Program-made: the position numbers and the translations under genes
The notes under the pieces: model-generated
The model's input: only the letters and a program-made list of their open reading frames with translations
What the model was told of the DNA's origin: nothing
Databases searched by the model: none
DNA from: Streptococcaceae bacterium ESL0729
GTDB taxonomy: Bacteria; Bacillota; Bacilli; Lactobacillales; Streptococcaceae
Assembly (NCBI GenBank): GCA_029391995.1
Contig: CP113924.1
Location: 527,001 to 591,000, forward strand
Reading direction: 5' to 3'
Length of the DNA stretch: 64,000 bases
Shown: one piece after another, positions 31,853 to 40,340 of the stretch
Layout of the letters: each line of letters starts with the position of its first letter
Position numbering within the stretch: the first letter of the stretch is position 1

Positions 31853-32772
31853 TGGCTGAAAAATTATTAGAAATAAAAGACTTATCAATCTCCTTTGGTG
31901 AGGGTAAAAATAAAAATATTGCTGTTAAAAATGCAAACTTTGACATCTACAAGGGTGAGACTTTTGGGCTAGTTGGTGAATCAGGTAGTGGTAAAACCAC
32001 TATCGGTCGGGCCATTATGGGTCTAAATAATGTTGAATCTGGTGATATTATCTTTGAAGGGGAAAAAATTAATAAAAAACTTTCAAAGAGTGAACAAGAG
32101 CACATTATTAGAAATATCCAAATGATCTTCCAAGATCCCGCAGCCAGTCTTAATGAGCGTGCAACAGTTGATTACATCATCTCAGAAGGTCTAAGGAATT
32201 TCCACCTCTTCAAGGATGACGCTGACCGCGAGGAGAAGGTTAAGACTATGATTAAAGAAGTTGGTCTTCTACCGGAACATCTATCAAGGTACCCGCATGA
32301 ATTTTCAGGGGGACAAAGGCAGCGGATCGGGATTGCAAGGGCTCTGATTATGGAACCTAAGCTTGTTGTAGCAGATGAGCCAATTTCAGCTCTTGATGTA
32401 TCCATTCGTGCCCAAGTTTTAAACCTTATGAAGAGAATTCAAGAGGAGAAAAAACTTACCTATCTGATGATTGCCCATGACCTGAGTGTGGTTCGCTTCA
32501 TTGCAGATAGAGTTGCTGTTATCCACCATGGTGTCATTGTTGAGATGGCAGAGACGGAAGAATTATTCAATAATCCCTTCCATCCTTATACTAAGAGCTT
32601 GCTTTCTGCCGTTCCGATTCCAGATCCTGAGCTTGAAAAAGATAAGGTCTTGACTGTTTATGATGGAAATCATGATTACGAACTAGATAAACCAAGCTTT
32701 AGAGAGATTACACCTGGACACTTTGTTTGGGCCAATAATGCTGAAGAAGCTCAATATCGAAATGAAAAATAG
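31852..32772 (+). CDS. amiF: oligopeptide ABC transporter ATPase AmiF/OppF
   Basis: Second ATPase of the importer, 306 residues, with Walker [12 protein letters not shown]-loop [10 protein letters not shown], signature FSGGQRQR, Walker [13 protein letters not shown]-loop AHDLS and the C-terminal [12 protein letters not shown] motif. The start is GTG, overlapping the amiE stop (TAGTG). It closes the amiACDEF operon; its stop codon lies inside the terminator stem. Confidence 0.93.
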   Translation: MAEKLLEIKDLSISFGEGKNKNIAVKNANFDIYKGETFGLVGESGSGKTTIGRAIMGLNNVESGDIIFEGEKINKKLSKSEQEHIIRNIQMIFQDPAASLNERATVDYIISEGLRNFHLFKDDADREEKVKTMIKEVGLLPEHLSRYPHEFSGGQRQRIGIARALIMEPKLVVADEPISALDVSIRAQVLNLMKRIQEEKKLTYLMIAHDLSVVRFIADRVAVIHHGVIVEMAETEELFNNPFHPYTKSLLSAVPIPDPELEKDKVLTVYDGNHDYELDKPSFREITPGHFVWANNAEEAQYRNEK

Positions 32773-32788
32773 GGGAAACCCTATTTTT
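32765..32788 (+). terminator. terminator of the ami operon
   Basis: AAAAATAGGG - GAAA - CCCTATTTTT. The amiF stop codon TAG is part of the 5' arm. Confidence 0.85.
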
Positions 32789-32915
32789 CATTTCTCATCC
32801 TTTAGGATTATAGGAAAGCTGGCCTAATTTTGCTATACTGGTTAGGAGCAAGCTAGAGAGCTAAATTGAGAGTTATTTAGAGAACTAAATTTTAGAAGTA
32901 AAGGTTTATTGATAT

Positions 32916-33095
32916 ATGGTGAAAAAACAATTTATCCAATTTTTATTAATTACAATGTTTGAGGCATGGTTCTTTGCTGATGCCCTTTTGAATGGAAGAA
33001 TCTTCTTTGCAGCAATCTGGTCCTTCCTCCTTTACGGAAGACTTAGGACTAGTTACCGCTTGGATAGGGCTGTAGAAAAGGCTGGCTTGGTATAG
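32916..33095 (+). CDS. small DUF3272-type membrane protein
   Basis: A 59-residue open frame with ATG at 32916: a hydrophobic central part (FIQFLLITMFEAWFFADALL and IFFAAIWSFLLYG) between basic ends. The pattern KQFIQFLLITMFEAWFFADALLNGR is summarised by its FIQF and FEAWFF motifs, which match the streptococcal DUF3272 family as I remember it. An extended -10 box (TGCTATACT) lies about 80 bases upstream and AAAGG precedes the ATG by 11 bases. The 5' arm of the following terminator is inside its last codons. The function is unknown. Confidence 0.66.
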   Translation: MVKKQFIQFLLITMFEAWFFADALLNGRIFFAAIWSFLLYGRLRTSYRLDRAVEKAGLV

Positions 33096-33106
33096 CCAGC
33101 CTTTTT
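33076..33106 (+). terminator. terminator of the DUF3272 gene
   Basis: AAAAGGCTGGC - eight-base loop - GCCAGCCTTTTT, an 11-bp stem that starts within the coding sequence. Confidence 0.9.
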
Positions 33107-33124
33107 ACTTATCTAGTTATTAAC

Positions 33125-33235
33125 TATACCAATTTAAGATAAAAATTAATCTTTTATTGTTGACAAGTTTAAGTTATTGGTTTATATTATCTTGGACGTC
33201 TGAAATAGACAGTGTACAAGTATATACCAATTTAA
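33125..33235 (+). promoter_or_regulatory. glmS promoter flanked by TATACCAATTTAA repeats
   Basis: TTGACA (33160-33165), 17-base spacer, TATATT (33183-33188), a near-consensus promoter. The 13-base sequence TATACCAATTTAA occurs exactly at 33125-33137 and at 33223-33235, upstream of the -35 and within the leader. It resembles half-sites of GntR-type amino-sugar regulators such as NagR; that identity is inferred. Confidence 0.6.
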
Positions 33236-33249
33236 AAGGAGACAAGAAA

Positions 33250-35061
33250 ATGTGTGGAATTGTTGGAGTTGTTGGAAATGACCAAGCAGTAGATATTTTA
33301 ATTCAGGGGCTAGAAAAGCTTGAGTACCGTGGTTATGATTCAGCTGGTATTTTTGTAAATAATACAGATAGGGCAAGCTTGATTAAGGCAGTGGGACGAA
33401 TTGCCAAGCTCCGCGAAGAAATCGGTGATGACACTCAAGGTACAGCAGGAATTGGCCACACACGCTGGGCAACTCACGGGAAACCTTGCTTGGAAAATTC
33501 TCATCCCCATACTGATCAAACTGGTCGTTATGTTTTAGTTCATAACGGGGTCATCGAAAACTACCAAGATATTAAAGAAAAGTATCTGGCAGGTTTTGAT
33601 TTCAAGGGTCAAACAGATACAGAAGTAGCTGTTCAATTGATTGGTAAATTTGCCTATGAAGGTCTTTCCCTTCTTGAGGCCTTTAAAAAAGCTCTTTCAA
33701 TCATTGAAGGAAGTTATGCTTTCGCCCTCATGGATGCGGAAAATCCTGATGTCGTTTATGTGGCTAAGAATAAGAGCCCACTTTTAATTGGTCTAGGTGA
33801 CGGCTACAACATGGTATGTAGTGATGCCATGGCTATGATTCGTGAGACCAATGAATTTATGGAAATTCATGACAGGGAACTTGTTGTTTTGACAAAGGAA
33901 AGCGTGACTGTGACCGATTATGAAGGTCATGAACTTGAACGTGACTCATACATTGCAGAGCTTGACCTTTCAGATATTGGTAAGGGAACTTATCCCTTCT
34001 ACATGCTTAAGGAAATTGATGAGCAACCAACAGTAATGCGTAAGCTTATCACTACCTATGCCCATGAAGATGGTTCAATGAATGTCGACCCTGAAATTAT
34101 CAAGGCTGTGCAAGAAGCTGACCGTATCTACATTATCGCAGCTGGAACTAGCTACAATGCAGGTTTTGCTTCAAAGCGTACCCTTGAGGCTTTAACAGAC
34201 ACACCAGTTGAACTTGGAATTGCAAGCGAGTGGGGTTATAACATGCCTCTTCTTTCTAAAAAACCTTTATTTATTTACCTATCACAGTCTGGTGAAACAG
34301 CTGATTCACGTCAGGTGCTTGTTAAGACCAATGAAAGGAAGATTCCAAGCCTTACAGTAACAAACGTTCCTGGATCAACCCTTTCACGTGAGGCAAGTCA
34401 CACAATGCTCCTTCATGCAGGCCCTGAGATTGCTGTAGCGTCAACCAAAGCTTATACAGCTCAAATTGCAGCCTTAACCTTCCTTGCTAAGGCAGTAGGA
34501 GAAGCCAATGGTAAGGTTGAAGCTTATGATTTTGACCTTGTTACTGAACTTAGTCTTGCTGCCCAAAGCATTGAAGCTACCCTGTCAGAAAGAGAAATAA
34601 TTGAAGAGAAGGTTAAGGAAGTTATTGGTGATAGCCGTAATGCCTTCTATATTGGCCGTGGTGAGGACTACTATGTAGCCATGGAAGCAAGTCTTAAACT
34701 AAAAGAAATTTCATACATCCAGTGTGAAGGCTTTGCAGCTGGTGAGCTTAAGCACGGAACCATTGCCCTAATCGAAGAGGGTACTCCAGTTATGGCCTTA
34801 ATCAATAGTGACAAAACTGTTGCAGCCCACACTCGTGGAAATGTGATGGAAGTTGCAGCTCGTGGAGCAAATGTCCTAACAATCGTTGAAGAAAGCATGG
34901 CAAGAGAAGATGATGATATTATCGTTGATGAGGTTCACCCTTACCTTTCACCAATTGCCATGGTTATTCCAACCCAGCTTATTGCTTACTACGGCTCACT
35001 AATGCGTGGACTTGATGTTGACAAGCCACGTAACTTAGCCAAGGCAGTTACAGTTGAATAA
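33250..35061 (+). CDS. glmS: glutamine--fructose-6-phosphate aminotransferase (isomerizing)
   Basis: Makes glucosamine-6-phosphate from fructose-6-phosphate and glutamine, the committed step to UDP-GlcNAc. The N-terminal CGIVG places the catalytic Cys directly after the initiator Met (class II glutamine amidotransferase), and two SIS sugar-isomerase domains follow from about residue 285. The 603-residue length is normal. The frame is open from 33157, but AAAGGAG at 33235-33241 and the required N-terminal Cys fix the ATG at 33250. No glmS ribozyme core is recognisable in the leader; control probably lies at the promoter. Confidence 0.96.
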   Translation: MCGIVGVVGNDQAVDILIQGLEKLEYRGYDSAGIFVNNTDRASLIKAVGRIAKLREEIGDDTQGTAGIGHTRWATHGKPCLENSHPHTDQTGRYVLVHNGVIENYQDIKEKYLAGFDFKGQTDTEVAVQLIGKFAYEGLSLLEAFKKALSIIEGSYAFALMDAENPDVVYVAKNKSPLLIGLGDGYNMVCSDAMAMIRETNEFMEIHDRELVVLTKESVTVTDYEGHELERDSYIAELDLSDIGKGTYPFYMLKEIDEQPTVMRKLITTYAHEDGSMNVDPEIIKAVQEADRIYIIAAGTSYNAGFASKRTLEALTDTPVELGIASEWGYNMPLLSKKPLFIYLSQSGETADSRQVLVKTNERKIPSLTVTNVPGSTLSREASHTMLLHAGPEIAVASTKAYTAQIAALTFLAKAVGEANGKVEAYDFDLVTELSLAAQSIEATLSEREIIEEKVKEVIGDSRNAFYIGRGEDYYVAMEASLKLKEISYIQCEGFAAGELKHGTIALIEEGTPVMALINSDKTVAAHTRGNVMEVAARGANVLTIVEESMAREDDDIIVDEVHPYLSPIAMVIPTQLIAYYGSLMRGLDVDKPRNLAKAVTVE

Positions 35062-35072
35062 GATTAATCTTT

Positions 35073-35104
35073 ATCAGCCAGTCGCATGACTGGTTGATTT
35101 TTTT
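35073..35104 (+). terminator. terminator of glmS
   Basis: ATCAGCCAGTC - GCAT - GACTGGTTGAT followed by T7. Confidence 0.9.
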
Positions 35105-35113
35105 AAAATATCC

Positions 35114-35142
35114 TTGTAATCCAAGAAAACTTTTAGTATAAT
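35114..35142 (+). promoter_or_regulatory. promoter of the pyr operon
   Basis: TTGTAA (35114-35119), 17-base spacer, TATAAT (35137-35142). Confidence 0.7.
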
Positions 35143-35149
35143 GATAAAA

Positions 35150-35266
35150 ACCTTTAAGAATAGTCCAGAGAGGCTGTAAAGGTGTGCAAGATTGATATTA
35201 TTACCTACACTCTAAGTGTATGTTTTGTCATAGACACACCCTGCCTTCTGGCCGGGTGTTTTTTGT
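35150..35266 (+). promoter_or_regulatory. PyrR-dependent attenuator (pyr leader)
   Basis: CCTTT and AAAGG close a hairpin carrying AGTCCAGAGAGGCT (35161-35174), the conserved PyrR-binding loop. An intrinsic terminator follows: ACACCC and GGGTGT around CTGCCTTCTGGCC, then T6 (35235-35264). GGTGTGC (35181-35187) can instead pair with the 5' arm of the terminator. In the known mechanism UMP-bound PyrR stabilises the first hairpin, frees the terminator and stops transcription. Confidence 0.9.
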
Positions 35267-35299
35267 TAATTTAAAGTAGGTAACTACTTACAGTCATAG

Positions 35300-35836
<537 letters not shown>

Positions 35837-35863
35837 AATTAAAAATTTGAAGGATGGATGACG

Positions 35864-37132
35864 ATGGAAAAACCTATTTACGATGTTCATGATATGCCAA
35901 AACCAGGCCTCTTATTTGGCCTAAGCTTCCAACATTTATTTGCCATGTTTGGAGCCACTGTTCTAGTTCCTATCTTGGTCGGAATTGACCCAAGTATCGC
36001 TCTTTTTTCAAGCGGTCTTGGTACTATGGCCCACCTATCTGTAACTAAATTTAAAATCCCAGCCTACATGGGATCAAGTTTTGCCTATATTGGAGCCATG
36101 CAGTACCTTCTAAAGCATGACGGTATCCCTGCTGTAGCTCAAGGAGCCATGGTCGGTGGACTTGTCTACCTCCTTGTGGCCCTTTTGGTCGGAAGGATTG
36201 GAAAGGCTTGGATTGACAAGGTTCTTCCAGCTATCGTTGTAGGTCCAGTTGTAATGGTTATCGGCTTATCCCTATCAGCCAACGCAGTTAACGATTCAAT
36301 GAATAAGGATGGCCAGTATTTCCTTCCTTATCTTCTAATTTCCCTCTTTACCCTTTTTGCGGTAATCATCTTTAACATGTATGGTAAGGGATTCCTCTCA
36401 GTTATCCCCATCCTTCTTGGAATTTTTACAGGTTACCTCTTTGCCCTCTTGGTTGGGAAAATTATTGGTCAACCCCTTGTAGACTTTACAGGTGTTGTTG
36501 AAAGCCCTTGGTTTAAAGCACCGAACTTTGACATCCCCTTCCTTGACTACAAGCTTAAGTTTTATCCCAGTGCGATTTTAATGATGGCACCGATTGCCTT
36601 TGTAACAATGACTGAACACTTTGGGCACGTAATGGTATTAAATAGCCTGACTGGTCGTGACTACTTCAAAGACCCAGGGCTTGAGAGAACTTTAGCAGGA
36701 GACGGGCTTGCTCAGATTATTGCCGGATTCTTTGGGGCACCGCCTGTAACCAGCTACGGTGAAAACATTGGAGTTATGGCCATTTCAAAGGTTTACAGTG
36801 TCTTTGTTATTGCAGGAGCTGCCATTCTTGCAGTCCTCCTAAGTTTTGTCGGAAAAATCTCAGCCCTAATCTCAAGTATCCCAGCTCCAGTCCTTGGGGG
36901 AGTAAGTATTGCCCTCTTTGGGGTTATTGCAGCAAGTGGTCTTAAAATCTTGGTTGAGGCTAAAACAGACTTTAATGATAAAAGAAATCTTTTGATTGCA
37001 AGTGTTATTCTGGTGGCTGGAATTGGTAATTTAACCTTCCAAATGGGTAACTTTGCAATTACGGGAGTTGCCTTCTCAACAGTCCTTGGGATTGCCTTAA
37101 ATTTACTTTTACCCAAGGAAGGTAAAAAATAA
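35864..37132 (+). CDS. pyrP: uracil permease
   Basis: Nucleobase:cation symporter (NCS2/UraA family) importing uracil. 422 residues with about twelve to fourteen membrane segments; AIALFSSGLGTMAHL-type region (IALFSSGLGTMA), PAYMGSSFAYIG and MTEHFGHV, with PPVTSYGENIG, are family landmarks. Two in-frame ATG codons exist (35858, 35864); AAGGA at 35850-35854 is 9 bases from the second and only 3 from the first, so 35864 is preferred. It follows pyrR by 27 bases. Confidence 0.93.
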   Translation: MEKPIYDVHDMPKPGLLFGLSFQHLFAMFGATVLVPILVGIDPSIALFSSGLGTMAHLSVTKFKIPAYMGSSFAYIGAMQYLLKHDGIPAVAQGAMVGGLVYLLVALLVGRIGKAWIDKVLPAIVVGPVVMVIGLSLSANAVNDSMNKDGQYFLPYLLISLFTLFAVIIFNMYGKGFLSVIPILLGIFTGYLFALLVGKIIGQPLVDFTGVVESPWFKAPNFDIPFLDYKLKFYPSAILMMAPIAFVTMTEHFGHVMVLNSLTGRDYFKDPGLERTLAGDGLAQIIAGFFGAPPVTSYGENIGVMAISKVYSVFVIAGAAILAVLLSFVGKISALISSIPAPVLGGVSIALFGVIAASGLKILVEAKTDFNDKRNLLIASVILVAGIGNLTFQMGNFAITGVAFSTVLGIALNLLLPKEGKK

Positions 37133-37186
37133 TTTATAGCTTTGGCCGCCTATCTTAGGATATAAGCCCAGGATGTGATAAACTAT

Positions 37187-37212
37187 ATTTTGTAAAACAT
37201 TTTTTACAAAAT
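37187..37212 (+). promoter_or_regulatory. inverted repeat upstream of fnr
   Basis: ATTTTGTAAA - ACATTT - TTTACAAAAT, perfect 10-base arms. It lies next to -10-like sequences (TGTGATAAACTATATT) between pyrP and fnr, so it looks like an operator of a second promoter. The TTGT...ACAA outer pattern recalls Rex sites but the spacing is two bases too long. Confidence 0.5.
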
Positions 37213-37241
37213 TATTTTAAAAATTACTGGTGGAGGTTAAT

Positions 37242-38237
37242 ATGCCAAAGGAAATATATGACATAAGTATCATTGGAGCAGGACCTGTTGGTTTGTATGC
37301 AGGATTTTACGCAGGGATGAGGAGTGTCAAGACACAGATAATTGAAAGCTTACCCCAGGTTGGTGGTCAACTTCAGGCCATCTATCCTGACAAGTACATC
37401 CATGACGTTGCAGGACACACCAAGGTCAAAGCAAGTGAGCTTGTAAGTCAACTAAGTGAGCAAGTTGAAAAGATGCCCCAGGTGAAAATCAGGGTTAATG
37501 AGTCAGTGGTTGACATCCAAAAAAATGAAGACCATTATCTGTTAGTTACTAGTGAAGGTAGCTACCATACTAAGGCCATCATTCTTGCCACAGGTAATGG
37601 AAGCTTTAATCCTAGAAAGCTTCCAGCAGATGTTGAAAAAAATCTTCAAAATGAAGATGAAAAGATTTTTTACCATGTAGACAAGCTTGAAAATTACCAG
37701 GATAAGCATGTGGCGGTAGCAGGTGGAGGAGATTCGGCCATTGATATTGCCATGATGCTTAATAAGGTAGCAAGTAAGGTTTATCTAATCCATAGGAGGG
37801 AAGAATTTAGGGCCTTGGAGGAAAGTGTAAGACAGCTTCATCTTTCTGACATTGAACTTTTGACCCCTTATAAATTTAAAAAAATTGAAGATGATAGTGA
37901 TTCAATCAATATTCATTTAAGTAAAATCAAGGCTGATCAAGAAGATAAGATATCTGTTGACAGATTACTTGTTAACTACGGATTTTTATCTGAGACAGGT
38001 CTTGATAAAAATTGGCAGGTTGACATTGCAAAGGACCGAGGCTTGTACGAGGTTGACTCCCTCATGGAAACCAGTGCTCCTATGATTTACGCCATTGGTG
38101 ATGGAGTTACCTATCCAGGAAAAATCAAATTGATTTCTCAAGGTTTTGGTGAGGGTCCAATGGCTGTTAATCAAATCGTTGGAAAACTTTATCCAAATAA
38201 TAAAAGGAGTGCCCACAGTACATCCCTCTTTAAGTAA
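37242..38237 (+). CDS. fnr: ferredoxin/flavodoxin--NADP+ reductase (thioredoxin-reductase-like)
   Basis: FAD- and NADPH-binding oxidoreductase of the YumC/TrxR-like FNR class. [14 protein letters not shown] is the FAD-binding motif at residues 13-26, [13 protein letters not shown] the NAD(P)H-binding motif, and [19 protein letters not shown] the C-terminal FAD contact, summarised here by IGDG. There is no CxxC, so it is not a thioredoxin reductase. GGTGGAGG sets the ATG at 37242 (331 residues). It sits between pyrP and pyrB, 13 bases before pyrB, so the rest of the pyr operon must be transcribed through it. Its placement in a pyrimidine operon is unusual. Confidence 0.88.
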   Translation: MPKEIYDISIIGAGPVGLYAGFYAGMRSVKTQIIESLPQVGGQLQAIYPDKYIHDVAGHTKVKASELVSQLSEQVEKMPQVKIRVNESVVDIQKNEDHYLLVTSEGSYHTKAIILATGNGSFNPRKLPADVEKNLQNEDEKIFYHVDKLENYQDKHVAVAGGGDSAIDIAMMLNKVASKVYLIHRREEFRALEESVRQLHLSDIELLTPYKFKKIEDDSDSINIHLSKIKADQEDKISVDRLLVNYGFLSETGLDKNWQVDIAKDRGLYEVDSLMETSAPMIYAIGDGVTYPGKIKLISQGFGEGPMAVNQIVGKLYPNNKRSAHSTSLFK

Positions 38238-38250
38238 GAAAGGCAGGAAA

Positions 38251-39189
38251 ATGATTAATCAAGATGGCAAACTTATGTTGGAACATTTAGTTACCATGGA
38301 AGCTCTCACAAATGAGGATTTGATGGCTCTTATTAAGGTAGGACAAGCTTTTAAGGAAAAAAATCCTTCAGCTGATAGTTTGAAGCCTGAAATTATGGTA
38401 AATATGTTTTTTGAATCAAGTACGAGGACTCACAAGAGTTTTGAGATTGCTGAGCGAAAACTTGGATATAAGGTTGTTGATTTTGATGCATCGACAAGTT
38501 CAGTTAATAAGGGGGAGACCCTTTATGATACTGTTCTTACCATGTCAGCTCTTGGAGCAGATATTTGCGTCATTCGCCATCCAGAAGAAAATTACTATGA
38601 AGATCTGATTGCTAGTAAGAGCATTAAATCATCAATTATCAATGGAGGAGATGGAAGTGGCCAACACCCATCTCAAAGCCTCCTTGATCTAATGACCATC
38701 TATGAAGAATTTGGCCACTTTGATGGACTAAAGATTGCAATTGCTGGTGACCTCAGCCATTCCCGTGTAGCCAAGTCAAACATGCACATGCTTAAGCGTC
38801 TCGGAGCAAAATTATATTTTGTCGCTCCAAAGGAGTGGTACTCAAATGAATTTGACCAGTACGGGGAGCATGTAGAACTTGAAGAAATTATTAGTGATTT
38901 AGATGTCCTCATGCTTTTACGGGTTCAACACGAAAGGCATGACGGTTTGAAGAAATTTTCTAAGGAAGACTATCACCAAAATTATGGTTTAACCCTTGAA
39001 GGTTATAAAAAATTAAAGGATCAAGCCATCATCATGCATCCAGCTCCTGTTAATAGGGGAGTTGAAATTGCAAGTGAATTGGTTGAAAGTCCTAAGAGTA
39101 GGATTGTTGAACAAATGACCAATGGTGTTTTTGCCAGGATGGCAATAATTGAAGCAATAATGAATTACAGAAAACAAGAGAAGCTTTAG
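38251..39189 (+). CDS. pyrB: aspartate carbamoyltransferase catalytic subunit
   Basis: Condenses carbamoyl phosphate and aspartate in the second step of UMP synthesis. The carbamoyl phosphate motif [12 protein letters not shown] and the [11 protein letters not shown] motif are present. The frame extends upstream to 38146 inside fnr, but AGAAAGGCAGG and the family N-terminus place the start at ATG 38251, giving 312 residues. No regulatory PyrI subunit is encoded nearby, as usual in Firmicutes. carA follows by 14 bases. Confidence 0.95.
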   Translation: MINQDGKLMLEHLVTMEALTNEDLMALIKVGQAFKEKNPSADSLKPEIMVNMFFESSTRTHKSFEIAERKLGYKVVDFDASTSSVNKGETLYDTVLTMSALGADICVIRHPEENYYEDLIASKSIKSSIINGGDGSGQHPSQSLLDLMTIYEEFGHFDGLKIAIAGDLSHSRVAKSNMHMLKRLGAKLYFVAPKEWYSNEFDQYGEHVELEEIISDLDVLMLLRVQHERHDGLKKFSKEDYHQNYGLTLEGYKKLKDQAIIMHPAPVNRGVEIASELVESPKSRIVEQMTNGVFARMAIIEAIMNYRKQEKL

Positions 39190-39203
39190 GAGACTAAATT
39201 AGG

Positions 39204-40295
39204 ATGAAAAGATTATTAATACTTGAAGATGGGACGATTTTTGAAGGAGAAGCCTTTGGGGCAGACCTTGATGTAACAGGAGAGCTTGTCTTTAATACAG
39301 GGATGACTGGTTACCAGGAGTCAATAACAGACCAATCATATAACGGACAAATCATAACTTTTACCTATCCTTTGGTTGGTAATTACGGCATCAACCGTGA
39401 TGATTATGAATCAATTAGTCCAACCTGTAAGGGGGTTGTTGTTCGTGAGAATGCACGCCTTGCAAGTAATTTTAGAAATCAGATGAGCCTTGATGAGTTC
39501 CTTAAAAGAAAAAATATTCCAGGAATTTCAGGAATTGATACCCGTGCCCTTACTAGAATCATCCGTAAGCATGGTACCCTAAAGGCTACTCTTGCCAATG
39601 TTGGTGATGAAATTTCCCACCTGCAAGATCAGCTGAAAGCCACAGTACTACCTACTAATCAGGTATCTCAAGTATCAACCAAAACTCCCTACCCAGCACC
39701 AGGAACTGGACGCAATGTGGTGGTTGTAGACTTTGGTCTTAAACATTCTATCCTACGTGAGCTATCTAAAAGAAACTGCAATCTGACAGTTGTACCTTAC
39801 ACAACGACAGCAGAAGAAATCATTGAGATGAATCCTGATGGGGTTATGCTGACAAATGGTCCTGGAGACCCGCTTGATGTACCAGAAGCCCTTGAGATGA
39901 TTCGAGGAATTCAAGGAATATATCCAATCTTTGGAATCTGTTTGGGTCACCAATTACTTGCCATGGCAAATGGAGCTAAGACCTATAAGATGAAATTTGG
40001 TCACCGCGGATTTAACCATGCCGTGCGTGAAGTTGCCACAGGACGAGTTGACTTTACCTCACAAAACCATGGTTATGCTGTGGATTCTGAAAATCTACCA
40101 AGTGATTTAATGGTGACTCATGTTGAAATTAATGACCAAAGTGTTGAAGGGGTTAGACATAAATATCATCCAGCCTTTTCAGTCCAGTTTCACCCGGATG
40201 CAGCACCTGGACCACATGATGCCAGTTACCTATTTGATGACTTCATGGAAATGATTGATAATTTTAAAAGTGAAGTAAGAATGGATTTGAATTAA
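39204..40295 (+). CDS. carA: carbamoyl-phosphate synthase small subunit
   Basis: Glutaminase subunit supplying ammonia to CarB. The N-terminal CPSase domain is followed by a class I glutamine amidotransferase domain with the nucleophile Cys246 ([10 protein letters not shown]) and the later HP-x-A-P region (FHPDAAPGP). Length 363 residues. carB lies 45 bases downstream, and the pair forms the enzyme shared by arginine and pyrimidine synthesis. Confidence 0.95.
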   Translation: MKRLLILEDGTIFEGEAFGADLDVTGELVFNTGMTGYQESITDQSYNGQIITFTYPLVGNYGINRDDYESISPTCKGVVVRENARLASNFRNQMSLDEFLKRKNIPGISGIDTRALTRIIRKHGTLKATLANVGDEISHLQDQLKATVLPTNQVSQVSTKTPYPAPGTGRNVVVVDFGLKHSILRELSKRNCNLTVVPYTTTAEEIIEMNPDGVMLTNGPGDPLDVPEALEMIRGIQGIYPIFGICLGHQLLAMANGAKTYKMKFGHRGFNHAVREVATGRVDFTSQNHGYAVDSENLPSDLMVTHVEINDQSVEGVRHKYHPAFSVQFHPDAAPGPHDASYLFDDFMEMIDNFKSEVRMDLN

Positions 40296-40340
40296 TAGTT
40301 CTTGATTAGAAGTCTTGATTAGTAAAAATAAGGAGAAGTA

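Noticed and set aside
33189-33249. Possible glmS ribozyme in the glmS leader
   Set aside because: The leader is only about 55 bases long from the near-consensus promoter and lacks recognisable ribozyme core sequences.
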